Shown here one piece after another: positions 1 through 8,474 of a stretch of 12,401 bases of DNA. Each line of letters begins with the position of its first letter. The stretch's first letter is position 1. Under the pieces are notes generated by a model. The model saw only the letters and a program-made list of their open reading frames with translations. It had not been told where the DNA came from and searched no databases. The translations under genes and the position numbers were made by a program. Source of the stretch: CAYNTG01 sp964400105 (GTDB taxonomy: Bacteria > UBP14 > UBA6098); contig CAYNTG010000071.1 of NCBI GenBank assembly GCA_964400105.1, positions 1-12,401 of the forward strand. Direction: 5' to 3'.

Positions 1-1421
1 CCGCTGGAGCTGAGTTCCGGGTCGGAGATAGAATACACAACACCGTTCACCGAGATAACTGCGGTCGATGGGTCGATCCCATCGAGATCGAGGAAGTTCA
101 GACAAACCACCGTATCTTGCGAGACCCACGACCCCGATGACGGGAAATGATACGCAAGATATGGCCCATCGGAAAGCGTGTATCGGTGGAACGCCTCGTG
201 GGGGCTTAGGTATTTATCCTCCTCCCACGACATATCGATCAATATCGACGTGTTGTTAAAACTCGGATAGAGAGCGCCGCGCATCCGGGGCGTATAGTAA
301 TAATTCGAAGTCGAATCGTCGGGCGTAAGCTCCTCGGCAAGCGAAAAAGCAGTATCGCTTAAAGTCTTGTTATATAGGCACATAGAACCGCCCATCGTAA
401 GGTCGCGAAAAAGCGCGAACACCTCGCCAGTCATCTCGTTGCAACAGATATTCGAGAAATATCGATTTATTACGCCGGAATAAAGTGAGGTCGGAAACTC
501 AGCAATAAGTGTCGGGTCGCCCATCCCACCGACCGTGTCCCATTTGCGATATCGCAGATACCATGTGCCGCTGACATCGCCGATATTGTCGCCATACAAA
601 AGGTGAACATTGCCGAGATCATCCGCGCAAAGGCCGCAATTATGATCGCGGCCGCCGGTCGAACCGTTGCCGATGCCATTGGCGGTTTCCCATGCCGTGC
701 CGTTATAGACACGGTGAATCGCATAAGTTGCGCTGACACCGTTGTCGTAATAGGCGACATGGACGTTGTCGTCGGAGTCGATGCACATCGAAACGCCCTG
801 CGTCGATCCCGATGATGGGCAACCGATAAGCCTAAACTTTCCGCCGGCGGCATAGACCGAATCCGATTTCCAGATCTGCGACTTCCAACTGCTCGGTCCT
901 CCGCTGAGCAGCCATATATACCCCTCGGAATCCATCGCGACGCCGGAATCGTTCGCTTTGAGCGAGCTGTTGAAAATACTCACGATCAGACCCATCGAGG
1001 TGGTGCCGTGAATATCGGTTATCTTGCGATAATATGTGCTGTGATGCGTGGGGGAGTATTGATACCGATGCCATACGACGTGCAGATCCTCGTTGTCGTC
1101 GATTGCCATCGAGCATCCGGCGATCAAGCTATGACGGCCATAAGTGCCCGTGTCGGTGACCTCGATCCAGTCCTGATCCCAGCTCATTCCGCTGTCGGTG
1201 CTCCGCGAGATATATATCCGCTTCGCCGAAATATCCGATGTGTTATCGCGATACACGCAGTAAAGCGCACCGCTCGCATCCATAACGAGGCTGCGATTAT
1301 ACATGCTCGAAACCCCGGAGTCGGCGTTGCCCGTCTGGATATTGCCGTAAGTGTAGGGCCATTGCGCAAAAGACGCGACACATAAAATACATATCATTAT
1401 CATAATCTTGTAAAAACGCAT
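1..1421 (-). CDS. Exported beta-propeller (BNR/Asp-box) protein, 3' end beyond window
   Basis: An unbroken frame of 473 codons runs from ATG 1421-1419 off the left edge, so the C-terminus is missing. An AAGGAG ribosome binding site lies at 1428-1433, 6 bases before the start. Residues 1-19 form a signal peptide: RFYK, then a hydrophobic IMIMICILCVASF core, with likely cleavage after SFA. Residues 74-81 are an Asp-box (SxDxGxxW, read as STDSGMSW). A blade-like motif of the type D-x-x-x-N-x-H-V-x-Y recurs at about residues 48, 108, 164, 215, 267 and 328, at intervals of 51-61 residues, as expected for a six-or-more-bladed sialidase-like propeller. From about residue 420 (YLAYHFPSSGSW, then GIDPSTAVISVNG) a different beta-sandwich, Ig-like domain seems to begin. 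Such proteins sit on the cell surface or are secreted. Enzymatic activity cannot be inferred, and the substrate is unknown. It is co-directional with citF, 65 bases downstream of it. Confidence 0.85.
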   Translation of the reverse strand, partial: MRFYKIMIMICILCVASFAQWPYTYGNIQTGNADSGVSSMYNRSLVMDASGALYCVYRDNTSDISAKRIYISRSTDSGMSWDQDWIEVTDTGTYGRHSLIAGCSMAIDDNEDLHVVWHRYQYSPTHHSTYYRKITDIHGTTSMGLIVSIFNSSLKANDSGVAMDSEGYIWLLSGGPSSWKSQIWKSDSVYAAGGKFRLIGCPSSGSTQGVSMCIDSDDNVHVAYYDNGVSATYAIHRVYNGTAWETANGIGNGSTGGRDHNCGLCADDLGNVHLLYGDNIGDVSGTWYLRYRKWDTVGGMGDPTLIAEFPTSLYSGVINRYFSNICCNEMTGEVFALFRDLTMGGSMCLYNKTLSDTAFSLAEELTPDDSTSNYYYTPRMRGALYPSFNNTSILIDMSWEEDKYLSPHEAFHRYTLSDGPYLAYHFPSSGSWVSQDTVVCLNFLDLDGIDPSTAVISVNGVVYSISDPELSSS

Positions 1422-1427
1422 AAATCG

Positions 1428-1433
1428 CTCCTT
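1428..1433 (-). promoter_or_regulatory. Ribosome binding site of the beta-propeller gene
   Basis: AAGGAG on the minus strand, 6 bases before ATG 1421. It fixes the start of a gene that is open at the left edge of the window. Confidence 0.7.
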
Positions 1434-1459
1434 ATATTCAATGCCTTTAGATGCAAGAT

Positions 1460-1483
1460 GTTAAGTCCTTTCGATGGCTTAAC
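1460..1483 (-). repeat. Inverted repeat in the citF to beta-propeller gap
   Basis: GTTAAG and CTTAAC arms (6 bp) are separated by 12 bases, and an inner CC/GG pair can extend the stem past a bulged A. It lies 3 bases after the citF stop. No T-run follows on the minus strand, so it is not a standard intrinsic terminator. It could be an mRNA-stabilising or processing hairpin separating the expression of the two genes. Confidence 0.35.
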
Positions 1484-1486
1484 TAA

Positions 1487-3049
1487 TTATTTTACAACCT
1501 GCATAACCTTGTCGATAATCGTTCCGTCGCGGTATTCGATAAGCGCGATAACCCGGTCGCCAGTCCTCGGCGGCGCGGGCTTGCCGCCGCAAATAACATC
1601 GACCTCGCGCTTGATCTCGTGGATATCCTTGATCGGAAGATCGGAATCCTTGAAATGCTCTATCAAATCCTTGCGCAACGGATTGATTGCGATACCGAGT
1701 TCGCTAACGATAACATCGACCGTCTCTCCCGGCGTGGTCACGGTCGTGACCGAGTCGCGGATAACTGGTATCCTTTTTCGATAGGCCGGAATCACGATCA
1801 TCGAAAGCCTCGCGCCGGCGGCGACATCGCTGTGGCCGCCGATACCGTGCAAAAGCATCCCGTCGGAGTGCGTGTTGACATTGACGTTGAAATCCGTATC
1901 GACCTCCGTCGCGCCGAGAAATCCGACGTCCTGAATATTGACAATACAACCCTTGCTGTGAATATTAGCATACATCGAGAGCGTGATCTCCTGATGCCAG
2001 AGGTCATCGCGGAAGCTCTCGATCGATGCCGTGTCGAAAACCTGTCCGTCGATGAGCTTTTCGGCAATCCCCTCATGGAAAAGATCGACCGCGAATTTCG
2101 TGATGCCGCCGTTGATATAGGATGCTTGAATGCCGTCCTCGCGCATGAAATCGCCGAGGAACTTCGTAACTGCAAGGCTTATCCCGCCGGCTCCGGTCTG
2201 GAAACCGATTCCGTCTTTGTAATAGGGCGATTCCTTGATAAATCTCGCCGCGTTTTTCGCGATATAAAGCCTCGCGGGGCTTTTTGTTATCCGGGTCGTT
2301 CCGCTGACTATCTTCGCCGGGTCGCCGATGGAATCCACCTCGACGATGTAATCGACATTCGTGCACGATATCGTTATCGGGATACATGGGAATCGAATCA
2401 GATTATCGGTGATTATGACGGTCTTGTCGGCATATTGCGAATCGATCTGGCCATAACCGAGCGGGCCGCACGCCGACGGCCCATAGACGCCGTTGGCATT
2501 GCCGAAATCGTCGGCACACGGAGCGGCGAGAAAAGCCACATCGATATGCAGATCGCCGTCCTCGATAGCGCGGACTCGACCGCCGTGTGATCGAAGGATG
2601 CCGCATGTCGGCATCCCGCCATAGCTCACGAACGCGCCGACCGGCCCGTTCATCGATCCCTGAATCCCGCGAACGACGCCGCTCTTTATATGGTCGATCA
2701 CCGGCCTATGACACGAAAAAAGCGCCGTCGGTGCGAGCAATAAATCTTTGATGCCCATTTCGGCGCATGACTCGAGAACCATATTCACGACGAAATCGCC
2801 GTTTCGCAGATGATGATGAAAGCTGATAGTCATCCCGTCGCGAAGCCCGGTCTTCTCGATGGCCTCCCTAATCGAGCCGAGGAGCTTCTTCTCGCCACCC
2901 CTATGCACCGGATGCGAATGCGGGATCGGCGGCGCTTGCCGAACACCCTTCGCCAGAGGATCGGCAAAAGGCCCTCGATATGGAGTGAGCTTTCTGCCGT
3001 CCATTTCCTTAGGTATCTTGCGCCCCAAGGCGTTAGTTAAAAATTCCAT
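1487..3049 (-). CDS. citF: Citrate lyase alpha subunit (citrate:acyl-carrier transferase)
   Basis: CitF swaps the acetyl group on the lyase acyl carrier for citrate, giving citryl-carrier, which CitE then cleaves to oxaloacetate and acetyl-carrier. It is cytoplasmic and belongs to citrate fermentation. The protein is 520-521 aa, close to the usual size of about 510. Family-typical stretches include TISFHHHLRNGD near residue 76, GGMPTCGILRSHGGR near 145, CTNVDYIVEVDSIGDPAKIV near 230, FQTGAGGISLAV near 285 and LLHGIGGHSDVAAG in the C-terminal half. Two ATGs are adjacent (3052 and 3049). The GGAGG at 3055-3059 is 2 bases from the first and 5 from the second, so 3049 is preferred. It lies 41 bases downstream of the GGDEF gene and is separated from citDE by that gene, an unusual split of the lyase subunits. 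No missing family residue was noticed. Confidence 0.95.
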   Translation of the reverse strand: MEFLTNALGRKIPKEMDGRKLTPYRGPFADPLAKGVRQAPPIPHSHPVHRGGEKKLLGSIREAIEKTGLRDGMTISFHHHLRNGDFVVNMVLESCAEMGIKDLLLAPTALFSCHRPVIDHIKSGVVRGIQGSMNGPVGAFVSYGGMPTCGILRSHGGRVRAIEDGDLHIDVAFLAAPCADDFGNANGVYGPSACGPLGYGQIDSQYADKTVIITDNLIRFPCIPITISCTNVDYIVEVDSIGDPAKIVSGTTRITKSPARLYIAKNAARFIKESPYYKDGIGFQTGAGGISLAVTKFLGDFMREDGIQASYINGGITKFAVDLFHEGIAEKLIDGQVFDTASIESFRDDLWHQEITLSMYANIHSKGCIVNIQDVGFLGATEVDTDFNVNVNTHSDGMLLHGIGGHSDVAAGARLSMIVIPAYRKRIPVIRDSVTTVTTPGETVDVIVSELGIAINPLRKDLIEHFKDSDLPIKDIHEIKREVDVICGGKPAPPRTGDRVIALIEYRDGTIIDKVMQVVK

Positions 3050-3090
3050 CATTCCCTCCGATTTCGATCAATAAACCTTAAAAAAGCGCG

Positions 3091-5547
3091 TTAGTCCTCC
3101 GGTTTCCAAACCTCGACGCGGTTTCGGCCATTCGTTTTAGCGAGATTAAGCGCGCGATCTGCCCGGCAAAGGAGGTCCTCTTCATCCTTAACATCGTCCG
3201 TCATCGCCACGGCCCCGAAGCTCGCCGTGATCGCCTCGCTGCAGCCATCTCCAACTATTTCCGCAACCTTATCCTCTATATTCGTTCGGATAACATCCGC
3301 CCTGCAGACGGCGGCGTCTATCTCCATATTCCGCAAGATAATCGCAAATTCGTCGCCGCCATAACGCGCGGCGATATCGCCCGCAGATAAGCGATCCTCG
3401 ATAATCCTCGCCACTGCCCGTAGGACCCTATCTCCAAATCGATGACCGAACGAATCGTTCAACCTTTTAAAATCGTCCAAATCCAGAATAATTAAACATA
3501 GATTCGCTTTTGCCTCGCGCGCCATCTCCATGAAATGCGGAATGTTCTCCGTGAAATATCTGTCGTTATACAACCCGGTCAGTCCGTCCGTGTAAGCGAG
3601 TTTTTCCGCTCTGCGAAGGCTTTCTCGAAGCTCCGCAGATATCTTGACCTGCCCGGTAACATCCTCGATCATCGTCATTACACGCTCGACATTGCCGTCG
3701 GTAGAAAATATCGGTATCAGCTTCGTCCGGGCATAACGGGTTTCGAGACCATTCGTGAATGTCGTTTCCTCCGCGATTGTGCCACGACCAGTTTTAAAAA
3801 CCTCGTAATAGTTCTGTGTAAAATCCTTCGTTTCCATGGAGGAGAATACGTCGCCGATAGTTTTTCCAATATCGTCCTGTCCGATTCCGAATTCCCTCTC
3901 CAAAAATTTATTAAAAGATAAAAGCCTCAGGTCCGAATCCACGATATGGATACCGAAATCAACATTATGAAAAATATCGGCGTAAAGGGCGTTGGAATCC
4001 CTGAGCCGTCGAAGTAGATTCGATGCCAGAAGAACCTGCGCGACCTGATCGATAAATGGATCGAGGACGTCGATTTTCAGCGGGCTATCCAGCGGTATGC
4101 AGCAGATGACAGCCCCTAAAAAATCGCCTTTCGCTTTAACCGGAACGACATAGATATCTAATTCCATGAAGACTTTTTTAAGGGCGGAAGTCAATTGAAC
4201 GATTTCAGTATCGAGATTTTCGAGTTGGCCAAATGAAGCGATTTTAACTATTTCGCCATTTTCGAGGGACTGTATTATCGGGTGTTTAAAATCGAATGGA
4301 ACCTCGATTTTGAATGGATCGATATCGGAGACTTCGAGAAATCGTGTGAGATCCTCCTGAAAACGGTAAGAATGGGCGACAAAAACGAATTTTGAGCGAT
4401 CGGTCTTACGGAAAAGACCGACGAACGAAGCACCGCCGATCTCCATGATGCCATCGACCACCGACTGAAGGGCCTTCTTCTCATTATCGTAAGCGACCAG
4501 AGCGTGTAATCCTTTCGAGATAAGATCGATTATCCTATTTTTCCCCGCGACCGATTCGATTTCATCGAGTTTCGATTTCCGCGATACGATCCTGCGGCTG
4601 TAAAGAAGCAAATATATCAGCGCCGCTGCGGTCGCTATCAAGATTATTCCCAAAACCAGATACTGATTCCTCACGATGTTATTTAATTTCGTGAACAGTT
4701 TTTCGGGTTCCCGATAGACTCCGATAAACCATCGATAATCTCCGAGGTTTATTGTGGTTATACCTATATCCTTTCGCACGCCGGAGTGGTCGATGAACCG
4801 GCCGGCACCCTCGAACGATCCCGGCAACGTCGATACGAATCTTTCGAGAACTACCGACGACTCGATTGAAAGCGCCCTTTGGAGCATCGTTCCCGGGGCA
4901 AGATCGGGATGGTATAGAATCTCTCCGGTCGAATCGACGATAAAACCCTCCGCGCCGATCTTCCTGAGCTCGGAAAGCATCTTCCCCTCGATGTTTTCGA
5001 ACGGCACCAGAGCGCATATATTGCCCAGCCAAATTGAATCGTCGCCGAAGACCGGTTCGTGGATCACTATCGCCTGAAACCCCTGGACGGCAAGGATCGG
5101 CTGGCTGATGACCGCCTTGTGGTCGTCGAGCGTTTTGATTACATGCTTTTGATAGGCAATATTCTGGCCGATGACATTCGTGTCGGGCCATGCGAGGCGC
5201 AGCACACCGAGGGAATCCATCCGGCTGACCGAAGAAGCCTTATCCCTCAATGAATTAGCAAGTTTGATAATCTCTTTTTGGCTTGTTTTCTCGCGAGGAT
5301 ACTTTATCTCCGGGTGTTCAGCATATAGTGAAAGTTCGTGCTCGATATCGCCAAAAAAATCCTCGACGCGAATTGCTATAAGTCTCGATAATGAACGTTG
5401 GTCTTCCGCTAAATGATCGTCGATCCCTTCCTCGATACCCGCTGTGATAATTGTGAACAGAACGATCCCTATCGCGGCGATCAAAACGAATGATATAGAT
5501 GCTCTGATAAACATCCCGGAATGCTTATTTGTGTCGCGCCTTCCCAA
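3091..5547 (-). CDS. Membrane sensor diguanylate cyclase (Cache-GAF-PAS-GGDEF)
   Basis: Predicted to make c-di-GMP from two GTP. The 818 aa show TM1 at about 14-36; a periplasmic sensor region of about 37-293 with a Cache-like core (GFIVDSTGEILYHPD at 201-215); TM2 at about 295-316; a GAF-like region at about 340-515; a PAS domain at about 522-635; and a GGDEF domain at about 650-815. Catalytic features are present: DGLTGLYN at 654-661, DLDDFKRLNDSFGH at 689-702 and GGDEF at 730-734. The inhibitory I-site position reads S-A-G-D (721-724) instead of RxxD, so the arginine is absent. The start is TTG at 5547, 5 bases after the citDE stop, with only a weak GGGGA upstream. The alternative ATG at 5514 keeps TM1 intact, so the start is uncertain. 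The gene sits between citDE and citF, suggesting (inference) that it senses citrate or a related carboxylate. Confidence 0.93.
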   Translation of the reverse strand: MGRRDTNKHSGMFIRASISFVLIAAIGIVLFTIITAGIEEGIDDHLAEDQRSLSRLIAIRVEDFFGDIEHELSLYAEHPEIKYPREKTSQKEIIKLANSLRDKASSVSRMDSLGVLRLAWPDTNVIGQNIAYQKHVIKTLDDHKAVISQPILAVQGFQAIVIHEPVFGDDSIWLGNICALVPFENIEGKMLSELRKIGAEGFIVDSTGEILYHPDLAPGTMLQRALSIESSVVLERFVSTLPGSFEGAGRFIDHSGVRKDIGITTINLGDYRWFIGVYREPEKLFTKLNNIVRNQYLVLGIILIATAAALIYLLLYSRRIVSRKSKLDEIESVAGKNRIIDLISKGLHALVAYDNEKKALQSVVDGIMEIGGASFVGLFRKTDRSKFVFVAHSYRFQEDLTRFLEVSDIDPFKIEVPFDFKHPIIQSLENGEIVKIASFGQLENLDTEIVQLTSALKKVFMELDIYVVPVKAKGDFLGAVICCIPLDSPLKIDVLDPFIDQVAQVLLASNLLRRLRDSNALYADIFHNVDFGIHIVDSDLRLLSFNKFLEREFGIGQDDIGKTIGDVFSSMETKDFTQNYYEVFKTGRGTIAEETTFTNGLETRYARTKLIPIFSTDGNVERVMTMIEDVTGQVKISAELRESLRRAEKLAYTDGLTGLYNDRYFTENIPHFMEMAREAKANLCLIILDLDDFKRLNDSFGHRFGDRVLRAVARIIEDRLSAGDIAARYGGDEFAIILRNMEIDAAVCRADVIRTNIEDKVAEIVGDGCSEAITASFGAVAMTDDVKDEEDLLCRADRALNLAKTNGRNRVEVWKPED

Positions 5548-5552
5548 GATAA

Positions 5553-6746
5553 CTATTCCCCGTCCGGTTTCGGTAAAGGAATCCCCGATCTCACAGCGAT
5601 AGCGATAAGTCCCCGCGCCCGCGCCACTATCGGCGGGTCTATCATCTTGCTACCGATAGAGATAGCCCCGACGCCCGCTTTTTCGGCCTCCTCCGCCGCA
5701 CGAACGACACGAACCGCATACAAAAGCTCGTCGTTGTTCGGCGCGAAGACCTCGTGAACCGGCTCGACCTGCAAAGGGTGTATTAGCCCGCGCCCGTCGA
5801 ACCCGATGGACTTGCTCTCCTCAGTGCTCGCGATAAGACCGTCGATGTCGCCGAAATCGCTATAGACCGTATCGGAGACGAACCGTCCATAGGCCTTCGC
5901 GGCGCAGACGATATTGCATCTTGCGACGAAATGTTCCTTTCCCTCGCGAGTTCGCGCGGTGCCGATATCCTTTGTGAAATCCTCCGCGCCGAACGTGAGC
6001 ATCACAACGCCATCGACTGCGGCGATCTCCGGTGCCTTGACCACGCCGATGGCGCTCTCGATGATCGGCATTATTCCGATTTTATGGTTCGTCCCGGCGG
6101 CGGCTTGAATTCTCACGATCTCCGATTTTAACAGCTCGATATCGGCTGCGGATTCGGCCTTTGGAAGCGCGATAACCTCCGGGCCGGACGGCACAACAAC
6201 CTCGAGGTCGTCGATGCCGTAGTCTCCCGACAGCGAATTGATTCGAACAGCCGCCTCGGATTCGCCCAAACGCCTGACGAGGAGCGTGTTCCGGACGAGA
6301 TACCGCGAGGCCTGTTTCTCGGAGGGCGGCACCGAATCCTCGAGGTCGAAGAGGATCATATCCGCGCCGAACAACCACGCATTTACAGAGAGGCTCGGAT
6401 TGTTGCCCGGAACGTAGAGCCTGCTTCGATGAAGCCTCCCCGGATCGAACTCGAAAGCACGTTCGGACGGACGATACGGCGTGGGTTCGCTGGTGGCGGC
6501 GGCGATAGCAGCCTCGACACGGGCCGCGATGACATAGTCGAGCACGCCGTCGTCGATAGCCGTGAGAGCGACGCCGTTCACACCGAGGCGGTCTAGTTCG
6601 GCGTCGATCTCACGGCGGATATTATCGCCGAAGAGCCTCTCGATAGAGCTTCGAAGATCGATGCTCCTCTTCTCGGCGGGTTTCACAGTAACCTGAATAT
6701 CGCCTTTACCTGCGCGTCCCGCGACTCCTTCGTCGATTATCTTCAT
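5553..6746 (-). CDS. citE: Fused citrate lyase acyl carrier (CitD-like) and beta subunit (CitE)
   Basis: A 397-aa fusion. Residues 1-88 are CitD-like and align without gaps to the start of E. coli CitD as I recall it. The C-terminal part of this domain is also typical (DDGVLDYVIAARVEAAI at 65-81). A linker follows, and from about 105 comes CitE of the HpcH/HpaI lyase family: SRLYVPGNNP at 108-117, FDLEDSVPPSEK at 133-144, VRIN at 167-170, IMPIIESAIGV at 225-235, FGAEDFTKDIG at 252-262 and FDGRGLIHPLQ at 316-326. CitE cleaves citryl-thioester to oxaloacetate and acetyl-thioester. Position 14, which in CitD is the serine holding the phosphoribosyl-dephospho-CoA arm, is Lys (AAA, bases 6705-6707), and no Ser or Thr lies nearby before Thr20. 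The domain may therefore be only structural. The ribosome binding site GGAGG is at 6751-6755. The gene starts 40 bases after the rpoD stop with no terminator between. Confidence 0.93.
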   Translation of the reverse strand: MKIIDEGVAGRAGKGDIQVTVKPAEKRSIDLRSSIERLFGDNIRREIDAELDRLGVNGVALTAIDDGVLDYVIAARVEAAIAAATSEPTPYRPSERAFEFDPGRLHRSRLYVPGNNPSLSVNAWLFGADMILFDLEDSVPPSEKQASRYLVRNTLLVRRLGESEAAVRINSLSGDYGIDDLEVVVPSGPEVIALPKAESAADIELLKSEIVRIQAAAGTNHKIGIMPIIESAIGVVKAPEIAAVDGVVMLTFGAEDFTKDIGTARTREGKEHFVARCNIVCAAKAYGRFVSDTVYSDFGDIDGLIASTEESKSIGFDGRGLIHPLQVEPVHEVFAPNNDELLYAVRVVRAAEEAEKAGVGAISIGSKMIDPPIVARARGLIAIAVRSGIPLPKPDGE

Positions 6747-6786
6747 GTCTCCTCCGGGGTTTATCCATCCATATGCAAAGATAAAT

Positions 6787-8460
6787 TTACTCTTTGAGAT
6801 ACGGCAGCAGCTTCTCGAGCTTGCTCGGATGTCTGAGTTTCGACAGAGCCTTCATCTCGATCTGGCGAATCCTCTCACGCGAGAGATCGAATGTCTGACC
6901 GATCTCCTCGAGCGTTCGCGGGACGTTGTCCTCGAGACCAAAACGGAGGGAGATAACTCGCTGCTCCTTCGGGGTTAATGTGTCGAGAACGCGTTTCAAT
7001 TCCGATTGTAGCATGGTAAGGTTCGCTATATTGAGCGGTGAATTTTCGCTCTCGTCGGCGAGGACGTCCTCGAGCGTTCGGCTGTCGTCGTCGCCGAGGG
7101 ATTTGTTGAGCGAGACCTGACCTGTAAAGAAGCGGCGCATCTTGCTGCTCTTGTCCGGCTCGACCTCCATATCGGAGGATATCTCGAACGGCGTCGGTTC
7201 GCGGCCAAGCTTCTGCGAAAGCTCCTGCGAAATCCTCGAATATCGGCGAATCCACTGCACGAGATATGTCGGAAGTTTCACTACATGAGACTGCTCGGCG
7301 AGGGTGCGAAGCATCGCCTGCCGTATCCACCATATCGCGTAGGTTCCGAGCTTGTAACCCCGTTCCGGGTCGAACCGCTCGACCGCTTTTATGAGGGCGG
7401 CGTTCCCCTCCTGAATGAGGTCGAGGAAATCGACTCCTTGATTTGTGTAGTTTTTCGCAATGTTTATAACAAGTCGAACGTTGGCCTCGATCAAAAGCCT
7501 CTTGCACTCCTCGTAGATCTCCCAGTAAGTGGGCAATTTATCGAGTTCTGCGATGAAATCCTCGAGGGGAATCATGCATGTTTCGCGGAGCCTTTTCTCG
7601 ATCCTCTTCTCACGACGAAGAACGAGCACGGCATCGTGGATTATCTCGCTGGATACATCCATTTCGTCGGAGAGCTTTTTTACCGAAATATCCTTTTTGA
7701 TAATCAAATTAATTTTCTCGCGGAACGCTTCGGAAGGTGTGTCGATCGACTTGGCAATCTCGTCTAAGCCCTGTCCGATGTTTTTCGAGTATCGACCGAT
7801 CTTCTCCAAGGTATTCTCGAATCTGATGAGCGCCCGTGCGGTAAGTTCGAGCTTATCTAACTCCCCGGAAATCGATGCGTGAAGATTGGAAATCGCTTTA
7901 TGGTATTCCTTTTTGGAAATTTCTTTTTTGTGCCATCTCGATGTCGTTTCGTCGATTTCCCGATTTTTTTGGGCGATGATATCGATTATTCCCAGGACGA
8001 CCGTGCGTTTTTCGTCGGTAGTGGAATTCGGGTCCCCGGATGTCGCTTTTGTGAATTCATCGAGTGGCAGCTCGCGGCTTTTAATGATCTTCCCGTGCTC
8101 GATAATCCTCTGGATAAGCATCGTATTCATTGGTATCAAGCTCTTGATCGAATACAACGAATTCTGCAACCGCGTCGCAACCTCGAGCTCGCGCTCCTTG
8201 CCGAGTATCTTGACTTTCCCAACCTCTTTGATATAAAGCCAGAGCGGGTCGTCTTTCCGATAATGTCGTGCGATATCCTCGCGCTGAATCCCTATTACCG
8301 TGATTCCGTTTGCCGCAAGGTAATCCAAAGCATCCTCGAAGCGTATATCCTGATGCTTCGATTCAACAAATTCCCGAACCTTCTCGATCTTGATGGATTG
8401 TTTTTCCCCGAGGCTTTCGAGAAAGTTTTCGAGTGCTTCGTATTTTTCACTTTCAGTCAC
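6787..8460 (-). CDS. rpoD: Primary RNA polymerase sigma factor (sigma-70 / RpoD)
   Basis: Group 1 sigma factor of 557 aa that directs RNA polymerase to housekeeping promoters. The start chosen is GTG 8460-8458 because a GGAGG lies at 8465-8469, 4 bases upstream. An ATG at 8493 would add 11 residues overlapping dnaG and lacks such a site. In order: a region 1.1-like helical segment at about 17-58; region 1.2 at about 70-105 (DPLWLYIKEVGKV); a long charged non-conserved region at about 105-320; regions 2.1-2.4 at about 322-400 (DLIQEGNAALIKAVERFD, then TYAIWWIRQ); region 3 at about 400-470; and region 4.2 at the end (TLEEIGQTFDLSRERIRQIE, then KLRHPSKLEKL). Region 4.2 is canonical. Regions 2.3-3.0 deviate from E. 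coli at several promoter-facing positions (for example T440 to L and F427 to L). The dnaG neighbour supports primary rather than alternative sigma. Confidence 0.95.
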   Translation of the reverse strand: MTESEKYEALENFLESLGEKQSIKIEKVREFVESKHQDIRFEDALDYLAANGITVIGIQREDIARHYRKDDPLWLYIKEVGKVKILGKERELEVATRLQNSLYSIKSLIPMNTMLIQRIIEHGKIIKSRELPLDEFTKATSGDPNSTTDEKRTVVLGIIDIIAQKNREIDETTSRWHKKEISKKEYHKAISNLHASISGELDKLELTARALIRFENTLEKIGRYSKNIGQGLDEIAKSIDTPSEAFREKINLIIKKDISVKKLSDEMDVSSEIIHDAVLVLRREKRIEKRLRETCMIPLEDFIAELDKLPTYWEIYEECKRLLIEANVRLVINIAKNYTNQGVDFLDLIQEGNAALIKAVERFDPERGYKLGTYAIWWIRQAMLRTLAEQSHVVKLPTYLVQWIRRYSRISQELSQKLGREPTPFEISSDMEVEPDKSSKMRRFFTGQVSLNKSLGDDDSRTLEDVLADESENSPLNIANLTMLQSELKRVLDTLTPKEQRVISLRFGLEDNVPRTLEEIGQTFDLSRERIRQIEMKALSKLRHPSKLEKLLPYLKE

Positions 8461-8464
8461 AATT

Positions 8465-8469
8465 CCTCC
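8465..8469 (-). promoter_or_regulatory. Ribosome binding site that fixes the rpoD GTG start
   Basis: GGAGG on the minus strand, in the 14-base gap between the dnaG stop (8475-8477) and GTG 8460. It argues against the upstream ATG at 8493. Confidence 0.7.
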
Positions 8470-8474
8470 AATAT

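Noticed and set aside
1619..2590. Long plus-strand open frame (323 codons) opposite citF
   Set aside because: It is the antisense shadow of citF, with no ribosome binding site and no recognisable motif; citF itself has full family conservation.
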